Shown piece by piece: positions 1 to 8,197 of a stretch of DNA of 8,197 nucleotides. Positions within the stretch are counted from its first letter, which is position 1. Each line of letters opens with the position of its first letter. Source of the DNA: HRBIN24 sp035574155 (GTDB taxonomy: Bacteria > Chloroflexota > Dehalococcoidia > SM23-28-2 > HRBIN24); assembly GCA_035574155.1 (NCBI GenBank), contig DATLZD010000039.1, positions 1 to 8,197 of the forward strand. The letters run 5' to 3'. The notes below the pieces were generated by a model. It made no database searches, was not told the origin of the DNA, and saw only the letters and a program-made list of their open reading frames with translations. The position numbers were made by a program, and so were the translations under genes.

Positions 1-1
1 G

Positions 2-205
2 GCGGGGCTGTCCTTCCTCGGCCTCGGCCCCGCCGACCAGACCACCTGGGGCAAGATGGTGAACACGGGCCGCAACCAGCTGGACAGCCACCCCTGGGAG
101 GCCCTCTTCTCGGGCCTGGCCATCACCCTAGCGGTCCTGGCCTTCAACCTGGCGGGCGACGCCCTGCGGGACGAGCTGGACCCGCACCTACGGGGCCGGA
201 CCTAG
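2..205 (+). CDS. DppC-type ABC transporter permease, C-terminal fragment (5' end outside window)
   Basis: This is the last 67 codons of an inner-membrane permease of the peptide/opine/nickel (DppC/OppC/NikC) ABC importer family, ending in TAG at 203-205. The fragment opens with AGLSFLGLGPADQTTWGKM, the family's conserved 'LSFLGLG...P..WG.M' stretch after the EAA loop. A hydrophobic final transmembrane helix follows (ALFSGLAITLAVLAFNLAGD) and then the hallmark C-terminal tail GDALRDELDPHLRG. The N-terminal helices and the EAA loop that contacts the ATPase lie outside the window. It probably ends an upstream transporter operon, because a good promoter follows 18 bp after its stop, so it need not be co-transcribed with the hydroxylase genes. 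The substrate (dipeptide, oligopeptide or nickel) cannot be told from this piece. Family assignment is firm. Confidence 0.9.
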   Translation, partial: AGLSFLGLGPADQTTWGKMVNTGRNQLDSHPWEALFSGLAITLAVLAFNLAGDALRDELDPHLRGRT

Positions 206-222
206 GTCAGCCTGGACCTCCC

Positions 223-251
223 TTGACAGGCCTCTCACCCTTGCATAACAT
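223..251 (+). promoter_or_regulatory. Sigma70-type promoter for the hydroxylase operon
   Basis: A perfect -35 hexamer TTGACA (223-228) is followed after 17 bp by TAACAT (246-251), which keeps the first two and last two bases of the TATAAT consensus. Transcription would start near 258, giving a 5' untranslated leader of about 148 nt before the coxS ATG at 406. It is the only consensus-like promoter I see in the 200-bp gap. The AT-rich patch stands out in very GC-rich surroundings. The start site is inferred from spacing only. Confidence 0.7.
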
Positions 252-257
252 GGGGGC

Positions 258-405
258 ACCTTCCGACAGCTAGCGGGTGAGCCGCTTTGCGGCCCGCTTC
301 CGGTCCCGAAAGGCTACGGATGTCAGGGATACGGCGCCCGGTGCCACCGTCTGCCTGCCGGGCGTCCCGGTTCCACCGCAGGGGCTAGGCAGGGGGTAGG
401 TCAGT
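258..405 (+). promoter_or_regulatory. Candidate structured 5' leader RNA (riboswitch-like) of the coxSLM operon
   Basis: This is the non-coding leader between the predicted start site and the coxS ATG. Three hairpins lie end to end. P1: AGCGG 272-276 and GCCGC 281-285 pair with GCGGC 289-293 and CCGCT 294-298 around a TTT loop, with a GTGA bulge. P2: CCGGTCCC 300-307 pairs with GGGAT 326-330 plus CGG 332-334, with A331 bulged and an 18-nt loop. P3: CGCCCGG 335-341 pairs perfectly with CCGGGCG 358-364, with a 16-nt loop. P3 begins on the base after P2 ends. Segment 346-356 in the P3 loop can pair with 387-397, which covers the AGGGGG ribosome-binding stretch (391-396). Alternatively, 347-356 can pair with 311-319 in the P2 loop. 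I could not match it to a known riboswitch class from memory. GC-rich DNA folds easily by chance, so covariation is needed. Confidence 0.4.
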
Positions 406-888
406 ATGGCCGAGAAGGTGCCCATCACCGTGACCGTCAACGGCGTCCAGCACCGGCACGAGGTGGAGCCTCGTCTGCTCTTGGTCCACTACCTACGGGA
501 CGTGCTCCGCCTCACCGGCACCCACGTGGGCTGTGATACCAGCCAGTGCGGCGCCTGCACCGTGCTTCTGGACGGGCAGGCCGTGAAGTCCTGCACCGTC
601 TTGGCCGTGCAGGCCGACGGCTGTCAGGTGACGACCATCGAGGGACTAGGCAGCGACGGACAGCTCCACCCCCTCCAGGAGGCCTTCTGGGAGAAGCACG
701 GCCTCCAGTGCGGGTTCTGCACGCCGGGCATGATCCTGGCCGCCTACGACCTCCTCTCGCGGCGGCCCGACCCCAGCGAGGAGGAGGTCCGACACGCCCT
801 GGAGGGCAACTACTGTCGCTGCACCGGCTACCACAACATCGTGCAGGCGGTGCTCTACGCCGCCGAGAAGATGCGGGGCTCTCGCTAG
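406..888 (+). CDS. coxS: Molybdenum hydroxylase small subunit, 2x[2Fe-2S] (CoxS-like)
   Basis: Iron-sulfur subunit of a CODH/xanthine-dehydrogenase-family hydroxylase; it passes electrons from the Mo centre in the large subunit to FAD in the medium subunit. The 160 aa match the usual length. Residues 7-80 form the plant-type ferredoxin domain with cluster ligands C43, C48, C51 and C63 (GCDTSQCGAC). Residues 85-155 form the helical domain of the second cluster with C102, C105 (LQCGFCTPGM), C137 and C139 (GNYCRCTGYHNIV), so all eight ligands are present. Q101 lies where this family has a Moco-contacting Gln. It is the first gene after the leader; the ATG at 406 is preceded by AGGGGGTAGG (391-400). 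The large-subunit gene begins 21 bp downstream. No Tat or Sec signal is seen, so a cytoplasmic enzyme is expected. The symbol is the family name and does not imply CO as substrate. Confidence 0.95.
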   Translation: MAEKVPITVTVNGVQHRHEVEPRLLLVHYLRDVLRLTGTHVGCDTSQCGACTVLLDGQAVKSCTVLAVQADGCQVTTIEGLGSDGQLHPLQEAFWEKHGLQCGFCTPGMILAAYDLLSRRPDPSEEEVRHALEGNYCRCTGYHNIVQAVLYAAEKMRGSR

Positions 889-909
889 GGGGCCGGGGAG
901 GCGATAGGG

Positions 910-3276
<2,367 letters not shown>

Positions 3277-3287
3277 GAGGGACGGCC

Positions 3288-4136
<849 letters not shown>

Positions 4137-4174
4137 CGGGTGCCGCTGTCCTGGGTCGCCCGGAGGCCCTGTGC

Positions 4175-4180
4175 CATAAT
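4175..4180 (+). promoter_or_regulatory. Possible internal -10 element for a leaderless moxR transcript
   Basis: CATAAT (4175-4180) differs from TATAAT at one base and stands out in GC-rich DNA within the 52-bp gap between coxM and the moxR-like gene. A start 7-9 nt downstream would fall at about 4187-4189, on or next to the ATG at 4189. No purine-rich ribosome-binding site precedes that ATG. No convincing -35 is present 16-18 bp upstream (around 4151-4158). The evidence is one hexamer plus geometry, so this is tentative; read-through from the upstream promoter is also likely. Confidence 0.35.
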
Positions 4181-4188
4181 GGGCATGT

Positions 4189-5124
4189 ATGGAGGGTGAG
4201 CTCCTGCGCCCGGGCGACCGCTTCGCCTCCCCGGACGAGGTGGCTGCCGCTCTGGAGGCGGTGGGCTACATCGCCGACCGGCCGCTGGCGGTGGCCGTCT
4301 ATCTCGCCCTCAAGCTGGAGCGGCCCCTCTTCCTGGAGGGCCAGCCGGGGGTGGGCAAGACGGCGGTGGCCATGGCCCTCGCCCAGGCCCTGGACACGCG
4401 CCTCATACGGCTCCAGTGCTACGAGGGCCTCGACCTCCAGAGCGCCGTCTACGAGTGGGACTACGCCCGCCAGCTGCTGGAGGTGAGGCTCCTGGAGGCA
4501 GCCGGCGAGCGGGACCGGGACCGCATCCGCCGCCACATCTTCAGCCCCGAGTTCCTGCTGCGACGCCCGCTCCTCCAGGCCCTGGAGGCGTCGGACGGCC
4601 AGGCGCCGGTCCTGCTCGTCGACGAGCTGGACCGGGCCGACGAGGAGTTCGAGGCCTTCCTCCTGGAGCTGCTGGGCGACTGGCAGGTGACGGTGCCCGA
4701 GCTGGGAACCATCCGCGCCCAGGTGCCGCCGGTGGTGGTGGTCACCTCCAACCGGACCCGCGAGGTCCACGACGCCCTCAAGCGCCGTTGCCTCTATTGC
4801 TGGATAGACTATCCGCCCTTCGAGAAGGAGTACGCCATCGTGCTGGCCAAGGTGCCCGGGGCCCCCGAGCGGCTGGCCCGGCAGGTGGTAGCCTTCGCCC
4901 AGGCCGTCCGGGAGCTGGACCTCTACAAGGCTCCCGGGGTGGCCGAGACGTTGGACTGGGCGGCGGCGCTGCTGGCCTTGGACAGCGGCGGCCTCACCCC
5001 GGACCTGGTGGACGAGACCCTGGGGACCCTGCTCAAGTATCATGACGACCTGCTGCGGGTGAAGGAGGAACTGAAGCGAGGCCTGCTGGAGCGGGCCCTG
5101 GCCCGCCCAGAGGCCCTGGCCTGA
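4189..5124 (+). CDS. coxD: MoxR-family AAA+ ATPase (CoxD-like maturation factor)
   Basis: Cytoplasmic AAA+ ATPase of the MoxR family, which works with a VWA-domain partner as a metalloenzyme-maturation chaperone. In Oligotropha, CoxD is needed to build the CuSMo centre. The 311 aa carry Walker A GQPGVGKT (51-58), Walker B LLVDE (142-146), sensor-1 TSN (186-188) and an arginine-finger region ALKRRCLYCWIDYP (196-209), which is typical of CoxD-like members. The stretch YEGLDLQSAVYEWDY (78-92) is also family-typical. The start is well constrained: an in-frame TAA lies at 4177-4179, and ATG 4189 is the only start codon shortly after it. There is no clear ribosome-binding site, so translation may be leaderless. 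The stop lies one base before the coxE ATG. The symbol is by family and neighbourhood. Confidence 0.88.
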   Translation: MEGELLRPGDRFASPDEVAAALEAVGYIADRPLAVAVYLALKLERPLFLEGQPGVGKTAVAMALAQALDTRLIRLQCYEGLDLQSAVYEWDYARQLLEVRLLEAAGERDRDRIRRHIFSPEFLLRRPLLQALEASDGQAPVLLVDELDRADEEFEAFLLELLGDWQVTVPELGTIRAQVPPVVVVTSNRTREVHDALKRRCLYCWIDYPPFEKEYAIVLAKVPGAPERLARQVVAFAQAVRELDLYKAPGVAETLDWAAALLALDSGGLTPDLVDETLGTLLKYHDDLLRVKEELKRGLLERALARPEALA

Positions 5125-5125
5125 G

Positions 5126-6298
5126 ATGCCCGGCGACCTCCTCGCTCACCTGGTCCGCTTCGCCCGCGCCCTGCGCCAGGAGGGTGTCCCCGTCACCCCC
5201 GACCAGGTGACGGCCCTCGCCCGCGCCCTGGAGGTCCTGCCCAGCCTGGACCAGGAGACCTTCCGCCTGGCCGCGCGGGCCACCCTGCTCTGCCGCCAGG
5301 AAGACATGGAGACCTTCGAGCGCCTGTTCCGGCAGGTCTTCGGACAGGGCCAGCAGCGACCCGCTACCGAAGCCGGAGCCGGCGCCTGGAGTCCGCGCCC
5401 GCGCCGCCCCCTGGCCGCCCAGGCCCCCCTGGTGCCCCGCGGGCCGGATGAGGAGGAGGGGTCTCCCCTGGCCGGCCGCACCTTCAGTTACAGCCCTGAG
5501 GAGGTGCTCCGTCGGCGCCGATTCGACGAGTGCACGCCGGAGGAGCTGGCGCTGTTGGCAAGCCTCGTGCGGGGCCTCCGCTGGTCACTGCCACCCCGCC
5601 GTAGTCGGCGCCTGCGGCCTGCCAGGCGGACGGGCCGCCCCGACCTGCGCCGGACGCTACGTCGCAGCCTCCGTTACGGCGGCGAGCAACTGCTGTTGGC
5701 CTGGCGGGAGCCATCGCGGCGGCCGCGGCGGCTGGTGGTGCTGGCCGACATCTCCGGCTCCATGGAGCGCTACACCCGCATGCTCCTCCTGTTCCTGCAC
5801 GCCCTGGGCCGCAGCGGCCAGGCCATGGAGGTGTTCCTGTTCGGGAGCCGACTGACCCGCGTCACGGCCCTGATGAGGCGCCGCGACCCCGATGCGGCCC
5901 TGGCCGAGATGGGGCGCACGGTGCCCGACTGGTCAGGCGGGACACGCATTGGCCAATGCCTCCACTCCTTCAACCGCTACTGGGGCAAGCGGGTCCTGGG
6001 TCGAGGCGCGGTGGTGGTCATCATCAGCGACGGCTGGGACCAGGGAGAGCCTGAACTGCTGGCAGCGGAGATGGAGCGGTTACAGAAGCGCTGCCACCGT
6101 TTGCTTTGGCTCAACCCCCTGCTGGGGCTGCCCGGTTACCAGCCCCTGACGCGGGGAATGCAGGCAGCCCTGCCCTATGTGGACGAATTCCTTCCCGCCG
6201 GTAACCTTGCCAGCCTGGAGTCGCTGGCGCGGCACCTGAGGGAGCTGCCTGCCACCAGGGCGCCGAGGCGGGCAGGTGCGCCTCCGCCACGCCCCTAG
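5126..6298 (+). CDS. coxE: VWA-domain protein (CoxE-like)
   Basis: CoxE-family protein with a C-terminal von Willebrand factor A domain; it partners the preceding MoxR ATPase in maturing the molybdenum enzyme. The 390 aa fit the family. Residues 1-75 form a helical N-terminal domain; about 80-165 is an Arg/Pro-rich, low-complexity linker. A very basic patch (165-205) leads into the VWA domain. The metal-ion-dependent adhesion site is complete: DISGS (208-212), T273 and D302 (SDGWD). The C-terminal RLLWLNPLLGLPGYQP is a CoxE hallmark. The ATG follows the moxR stop by one base with no good ribosome-binding site, so translation is probably coupled by re-initiation. The stop TAG (6296-6298) overlaps the stop of the convergent xdhC gene. 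The biochemical role of CoxE is poorly defined. Confidence 0.9.
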   Translation: MPGDLLAHLVRFARALRQEGVPVTPDQVTALARALEVLPSLDQETFRLAARATLLCRQEDMETFERLFRQVFGQGQQRPATEAGAGAWSPRPRRPLAAQAPLVPRGPDEEEGSPLAGRTFSYSPEEVLRRRRFDECTPEELALLASLVRGLRWSLPPRRSRRLRPARRTGRPDLRRTLRRSLRYGGEQLLLAWREPSRRPRRLVVLADISGSMERYTRMLLLFLHALGRSGQAMEVFLFGSRLTRVTALMRRRDPDAALAEMGRTVPDWSGGTRIGQCLHSFNRYWGKRVLGRGAVVVIISDGWDQGEPELLAAEMERLQKRCHRLLWLNPLLGLPGYQPLTRGMQAALPYVDEFLPAGNLASLESLARHLRELPATRAPRRAGAPPPRP

Positions 6299-7389
6299 GC
6301 CCGCTGCGGCTGGTGGATGCGGCCCTGGCGCTCCCGCAGCGGCCCCCCCGCAAAGCCCCGCTGCACCGCCAGGATCTCCGCCAGGATGCTGACGGCCACC
6401 TCCTCGGGGGCCTCGGCACCTATGTCCAGTCCCACCGGGCTGTGCACCCGCTCCAGGTCCTGAGATCCCACCTGCCTGCCAGCCCTGACGACGCCGTCCA
6501 ACAGCTTCTCGAAGCGGCTCCTGGGCCCCAGCACGCCGATGTAGGGGGCCGGTGAGTCCAGCACGTAGGCCAGACAGGCCTGGTCCCGCTGCAGGTGGTG
6601 GTTCATGATAACCACATAGGAGTGGCGCGTGAGGCGCACCCTCTCGGGAAAGTCCTGGGGATGGGCCAACACGATGCGGGCGCCGGGAAAGCGCTCAGGG
6701 GTGGCATACGCGGGGCGCGCGTCCACCACCGTGGCCCGCAGCCCTAGGGCCTGCGCCTGGGCCACCAGCGGGATGGCATCGTGCCCGGCACCGAACACCA
6801 CCAGCTCCGGCGGTGGCACGCTCACGTCGAAGAAGACCTGGGCGCCGTCCAGTGCCTGCAGCCGCGGCCGCGGCGAAGGCCCGTTCAGCAGCGCTGCCGC
6901 CACCTCCCGGACCGCCACCGCCAGCTCCGGAGGCGCAAGGTCACCCTCGGGCGGGCCGTCCTCCCGCAGCAGCAGGCGCCCGGCAGCGCCCTCTATGGCC
7001 GTCGCCAGCACGGCGCTCACGCCCTCCGCCTGGAGCTCCAGCCAGCGGGCCTGCAGGGACCCCTCCTCCAGGGGCTCGATGTATACCTCCACGGCACCGC
7101 CGCAGCCCAGCCCCAACCCCCACATGACGTCCTCGTCCAAATCGTAGCGCACGAGGCGCGGGGAGCCGTCGGCCAACACGCCCCTGGCCACCTCCGCCAC
7201 CTCCGGTTCCAGGCAGCCGCCCGATATCATGCAGGTGGTGGAGCCGTCCTCGTGGGCCAGCATCTTGGCCCCCTCGCGGCGGTAGGCGGAGCCGAAGACC
7301 CTGACGACGGTGGCCAGGGCCACCCTGCGCCCCCGGGCCCAGGCCTCTCGGGCCGCCTCCAGGACCTGCCGCGTCTCGTGGGCCAGCAT
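6295..7389 (-). CDS. xdhC: XdhC/CoxI-family Moco chaperone
   Basis: Cytoplasmic factor of the XdhC/CoxI family, which binds molybdenum cofactor, promotes its sulfuration and delivers it to xanthine-dehydrogenase-type enzymes. The 364 aa hold an N-terminal XdhC_CoxI domain with the conserved SGGCLEPEV (56-64, C59) and GLGCGGAVEVYIEP (93-106, C96). A Rossmann domain follows with VVFGAGHDA (197-205), VVDARP (221-226), MNHHLQRD (262-269), GVLGPRSR (285-292) and the tail HSPVGLDIGAEAPEE (316-330). Residues 107-190 are a poorly conserved linker. The ATG at 7389 has AGGGGG 7 nt upstream (forward 7397-7402). It is read towards coxE and shares its stop region. Being on its own promoter, it may serve this enzyme and others. 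XdhC and CoxF/CoxI names are used interchangeably; I use the family name. Confidence 0.92.
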   Translation of the reverse strand: MLAHETRQVLEAAREAWARGRRVALATVVRVFGSAYRREGAKMLAHEDGSTTCMISGGCLEPEVAEVARGVLADGSPRLVRYDLDEDVMWGLGLGCGGAVEVYIEPLEEGSLQARWLELQAEGVSAVLATAIEGAAGRLLLREDGPPEGDLAPPELAVAVREVAAALLNGPSPRPRLQALDGAQVFFDVSVPPPELVVFGAGHDAIPLVAQAQALGLRATVVDARPAYATPERFPGARIVLAHPQDFPERVRLTRHSYVVIMNHHLQRDQACLAYVLDSPAPYIGVLGPRSRFEKLLDGVVRAGRQVGSQDLERVHSPVGLDIGAEAPEEVAVSILAEILAVQRGFAGGPLRERQGRIHQPQRA

Positions 7390-7421
7390 CCCGTTACCCC
7401 CTCAGCTCGGCTGCACGTCCA

Positions 7422-7427
7422 ATTATA
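7422..7427 (-). promoter_or_regulatory. -10 element of a probable xdhC promoter
   Basis: On the minus strand the sequence reads GGGCTATAATTGG, a perfect TATAAT (7427 to 7422), in the 89-bp gap between the thioredoxin-like gene and xdhC. Transcription would begin near 7415, giving a leader of about 26 nt that contains the AGGGGG ribosome-binding site. No TTGACA-like -35 is found at 17-18 bp, so an activator or another sigma factor may be involved. xdhC can thus be transcribed independently of the gene upstream. Confidence 0.5.
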
Positions 7428-7441
7428 GCCCAACGCTCCCC

Positions 7442-7454
7442 GCGAGGGCCTCGC
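7442..7454. repeat. Short perfect inverted repeat in the xdhC upstream region
   Basis: GCGAG (7442-7446), a GGC spacer and CTCGC (7450-7454) form a 13-bp inverted repeat. On the minus strand it lies downstream of the thioredoxin-like gene's stop (7479) and 15-27 bp upstream of the TATAAT, roughly where the -35 region would be. It could be an operator or a small terminator hairpin; no T-run follows, so termination is doubtful. Short repeats like this are common by chance in GC-rich DNA. Confidence 0.25.
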
Positions 7455-7478
7455 CCGGTAGGCGTGTCCGCGGGACTG

Positions 7479-8197
7479 TCAGCTCCCCAGAGCGGCCTGG
7501 AGGGCGGCCTCCACCTCGTCCAAGGAGACGATACCCTCGAACTTGGCGGCGATGCGGCCCTGGCGGTCGATAACGAACACCCAGGGCTCCGTCTCCAGGT
7601 TCCAGGACTCCTGCGGCGGCGGGAGCTGCTCAGGAGGCACGGGCGGGCACCTGCCCACCCCCTGGCCCTGGCGGGCCATCTCGCGGTTGAACACCGGCAC
7701 CGGGCAGAGGCCCGTGCCTTCGCGGGCCTCCCGCAGCCGGTAGGGCTCTATGTGGATGAAGTTGGCCTGACCACGATAGCGCTGGTAGAGGGGCCGCACC
7801 ACCGAGTCCAGCACCGGGCCGCAGATCTGGCTCTGGCAGAAGGCAGGGGTGGTGAAGGCCACGACGGTGGGCCGGCCCGAGCGCAGCGCCTCGGCCACCG
7901 TCATCGTGTAGAGGTCGGGCAGCGGGTCCAGGTCGCTGGTGAGCTGCCCGATATCGGACACCTGGGCAAGGGTCGGCTGCCGGCTGGGAGGGGCCGGGTC
8001 CCCCACCATAGGCTCCGGCGTCCGCTCCAGCACGTTGAAGACGTAGGGCAGGGGGCCGAACCGCTTGCCATTGGCCAGCGTACCGGAGATGGCCAGGCCA
8101 TAGTTGCCCGGGGCCGAGAAGGTGAAGTGGGCCACATAGACCCCGCTCTCCCCGAGATGCACATGCTCGTGGCGGTCCTCGTCCACGAAGCCCCGCC
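7479..8197 (-). CDS. Thioredoxin-fold protein with N-terminal Ig-like region (5' end outside window)
   Basis: The reading frame is open from the window edge to TGA at 7481-7479. A GTG at 8186 is possible as a start, but the frame continues upstream (R-G-F before it), so the gene is most likely truncated by the window. Numbering from that GTG as residue 1, about 8-54 looks like a beta-sandwich/Ig-like piece (GVYVAHFTFSAPGNYGLAISG) such as precedes YtkA- or copper-related periplasmic domains. Residues 60-105 are a linker with VGDPAPPSRQPTL. Residues 105-235 form a thioredoxin-like domain with C117-x4-C122 (TTPAFCQSQICGP) and EPWVFVIDRQGRIAAKFEG (200-218), typical of AhpC/TlpA/Sco-like folds. 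Two further Cys (161, 180) lie in a Pro-rich insertion. It is probably exported and redox- or metal-active, but the signal peptide is not visible. Function unknown. Confidence 0.8.
   Translation of the reverse strand, partial: RGFVDEDRHEHVHLGESGVYVAHFTFSAPGNYGLAISGTLANGKRFGPLPYVFNVLERTPEPMVGDPAPPSRQPTLAQVSDIGQLTSDLDPLPDLYTMTVAEALRSGRPTVVAFTTPAFCQSQICGPVLDSVVRPLYQRYRGQANFIHIEPYRLREAREGTGLCPVPVFNREMARQGQGVGRCPPVPPEQLPPPQESWNLETEPWVFVIDRQGRIAAKFEGIVSLDEVEAALQAALGS

Noticed and set aside
199..219. Palindrome GACCTAGGTC (199-208) and AGGTC/GACCT repeat after the permease stop, considered as a terminator.
   Set aside because: The stems are only five pairs and no T-run follows; the promoter begins immediately after. 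Not strong enough to call.
258..405. Known riboswitch classes (Moco, TPP, cobalamin, c-di-GMP, ydaO, ZTP) for the leader.
   Set aside because: I compared remembered consensus segments and found no convincing match. I cannot exclude a divergent Moco motif without a covariance-model search.
4137..4162. Hairpin CGGGTG/CGCCCG after coxM, considered as a terminator splitting the operon.
   Set aside because: It is a six-pair stem with one G-U and a 14-nt loop, and no T-run follows. Probably chance in GC-rich DNA.

Overview
The window is GC-rich, densely coded bacterial DNA. It holds one recognisable module: a molybdenum hydroxylase of the CO dehydrogenase/xanthine dehydrogenase family with its maturation genes. 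Protein style suggests a GC-rich environmental lineage, possibly Chloroflexota: a CoxS-CoxL-CoxM-MoxR-CoxE order, a separate XdhC, and a thioredoxin-like protein with a CxxxxC motif. No marker gene is present, so this is a guess. No mobile element, CRISPR array, tRNA or rRNA was seen.

Layout. Bases 2-205 are the 3' end of a DppC-type peptide/nickel ABC transporter permease. Bases 206-405 are non-coding. They hold a good sigma70-type promoter (TTGACA, 17 bp, TAACAT) followed by an untranslated leader of about 148 nt that can fold into three back-to-back hairpins. Loop segments of these hairpins can pair with each other or with the ribosome-binding region of the first gene. The plus-strand gene set follows: small 2Fe-2S subunit (406-888), large Mo subunit (910-3276), medium FAD subunit (3288-4136), MoxR-type AAA+ ATPase (4189-5124) and CoxE-type VWA protein (5126-6298). 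On the minus strand, XdhC (6295-7389) converges on coxE and overlaps it by four bases. Upstream of XdhC on the same strand lies a thioredoxin-like protein (7479 to the window edge), cut off at its N-terminus.

How the genes fit together. The three subunits make a Moco/FAD/2Fe-2S hydroxylase. The large subunit carries AYRGAGR, the form II signature, and has Gly where true (form I) CO dehydrogenase has its copper-binding Cys. It should therefore not be annotated as a proven CO dehydrogenase; its substrate cannot be read from the sequence. MoxR and CoxE form the usual AAA+/VWA maturation pair, and XdhC is the Moco-binding/sulfuration chaperone of XDH-type enzymes.

The most interesting non-coding signal is the structured leader in front of coxS. 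It is a candidate cis-regulatory RNA, plausibly sensing something linked to molybdenum-enzyme metabolism, and I could not match it to a riboswitch class I know.
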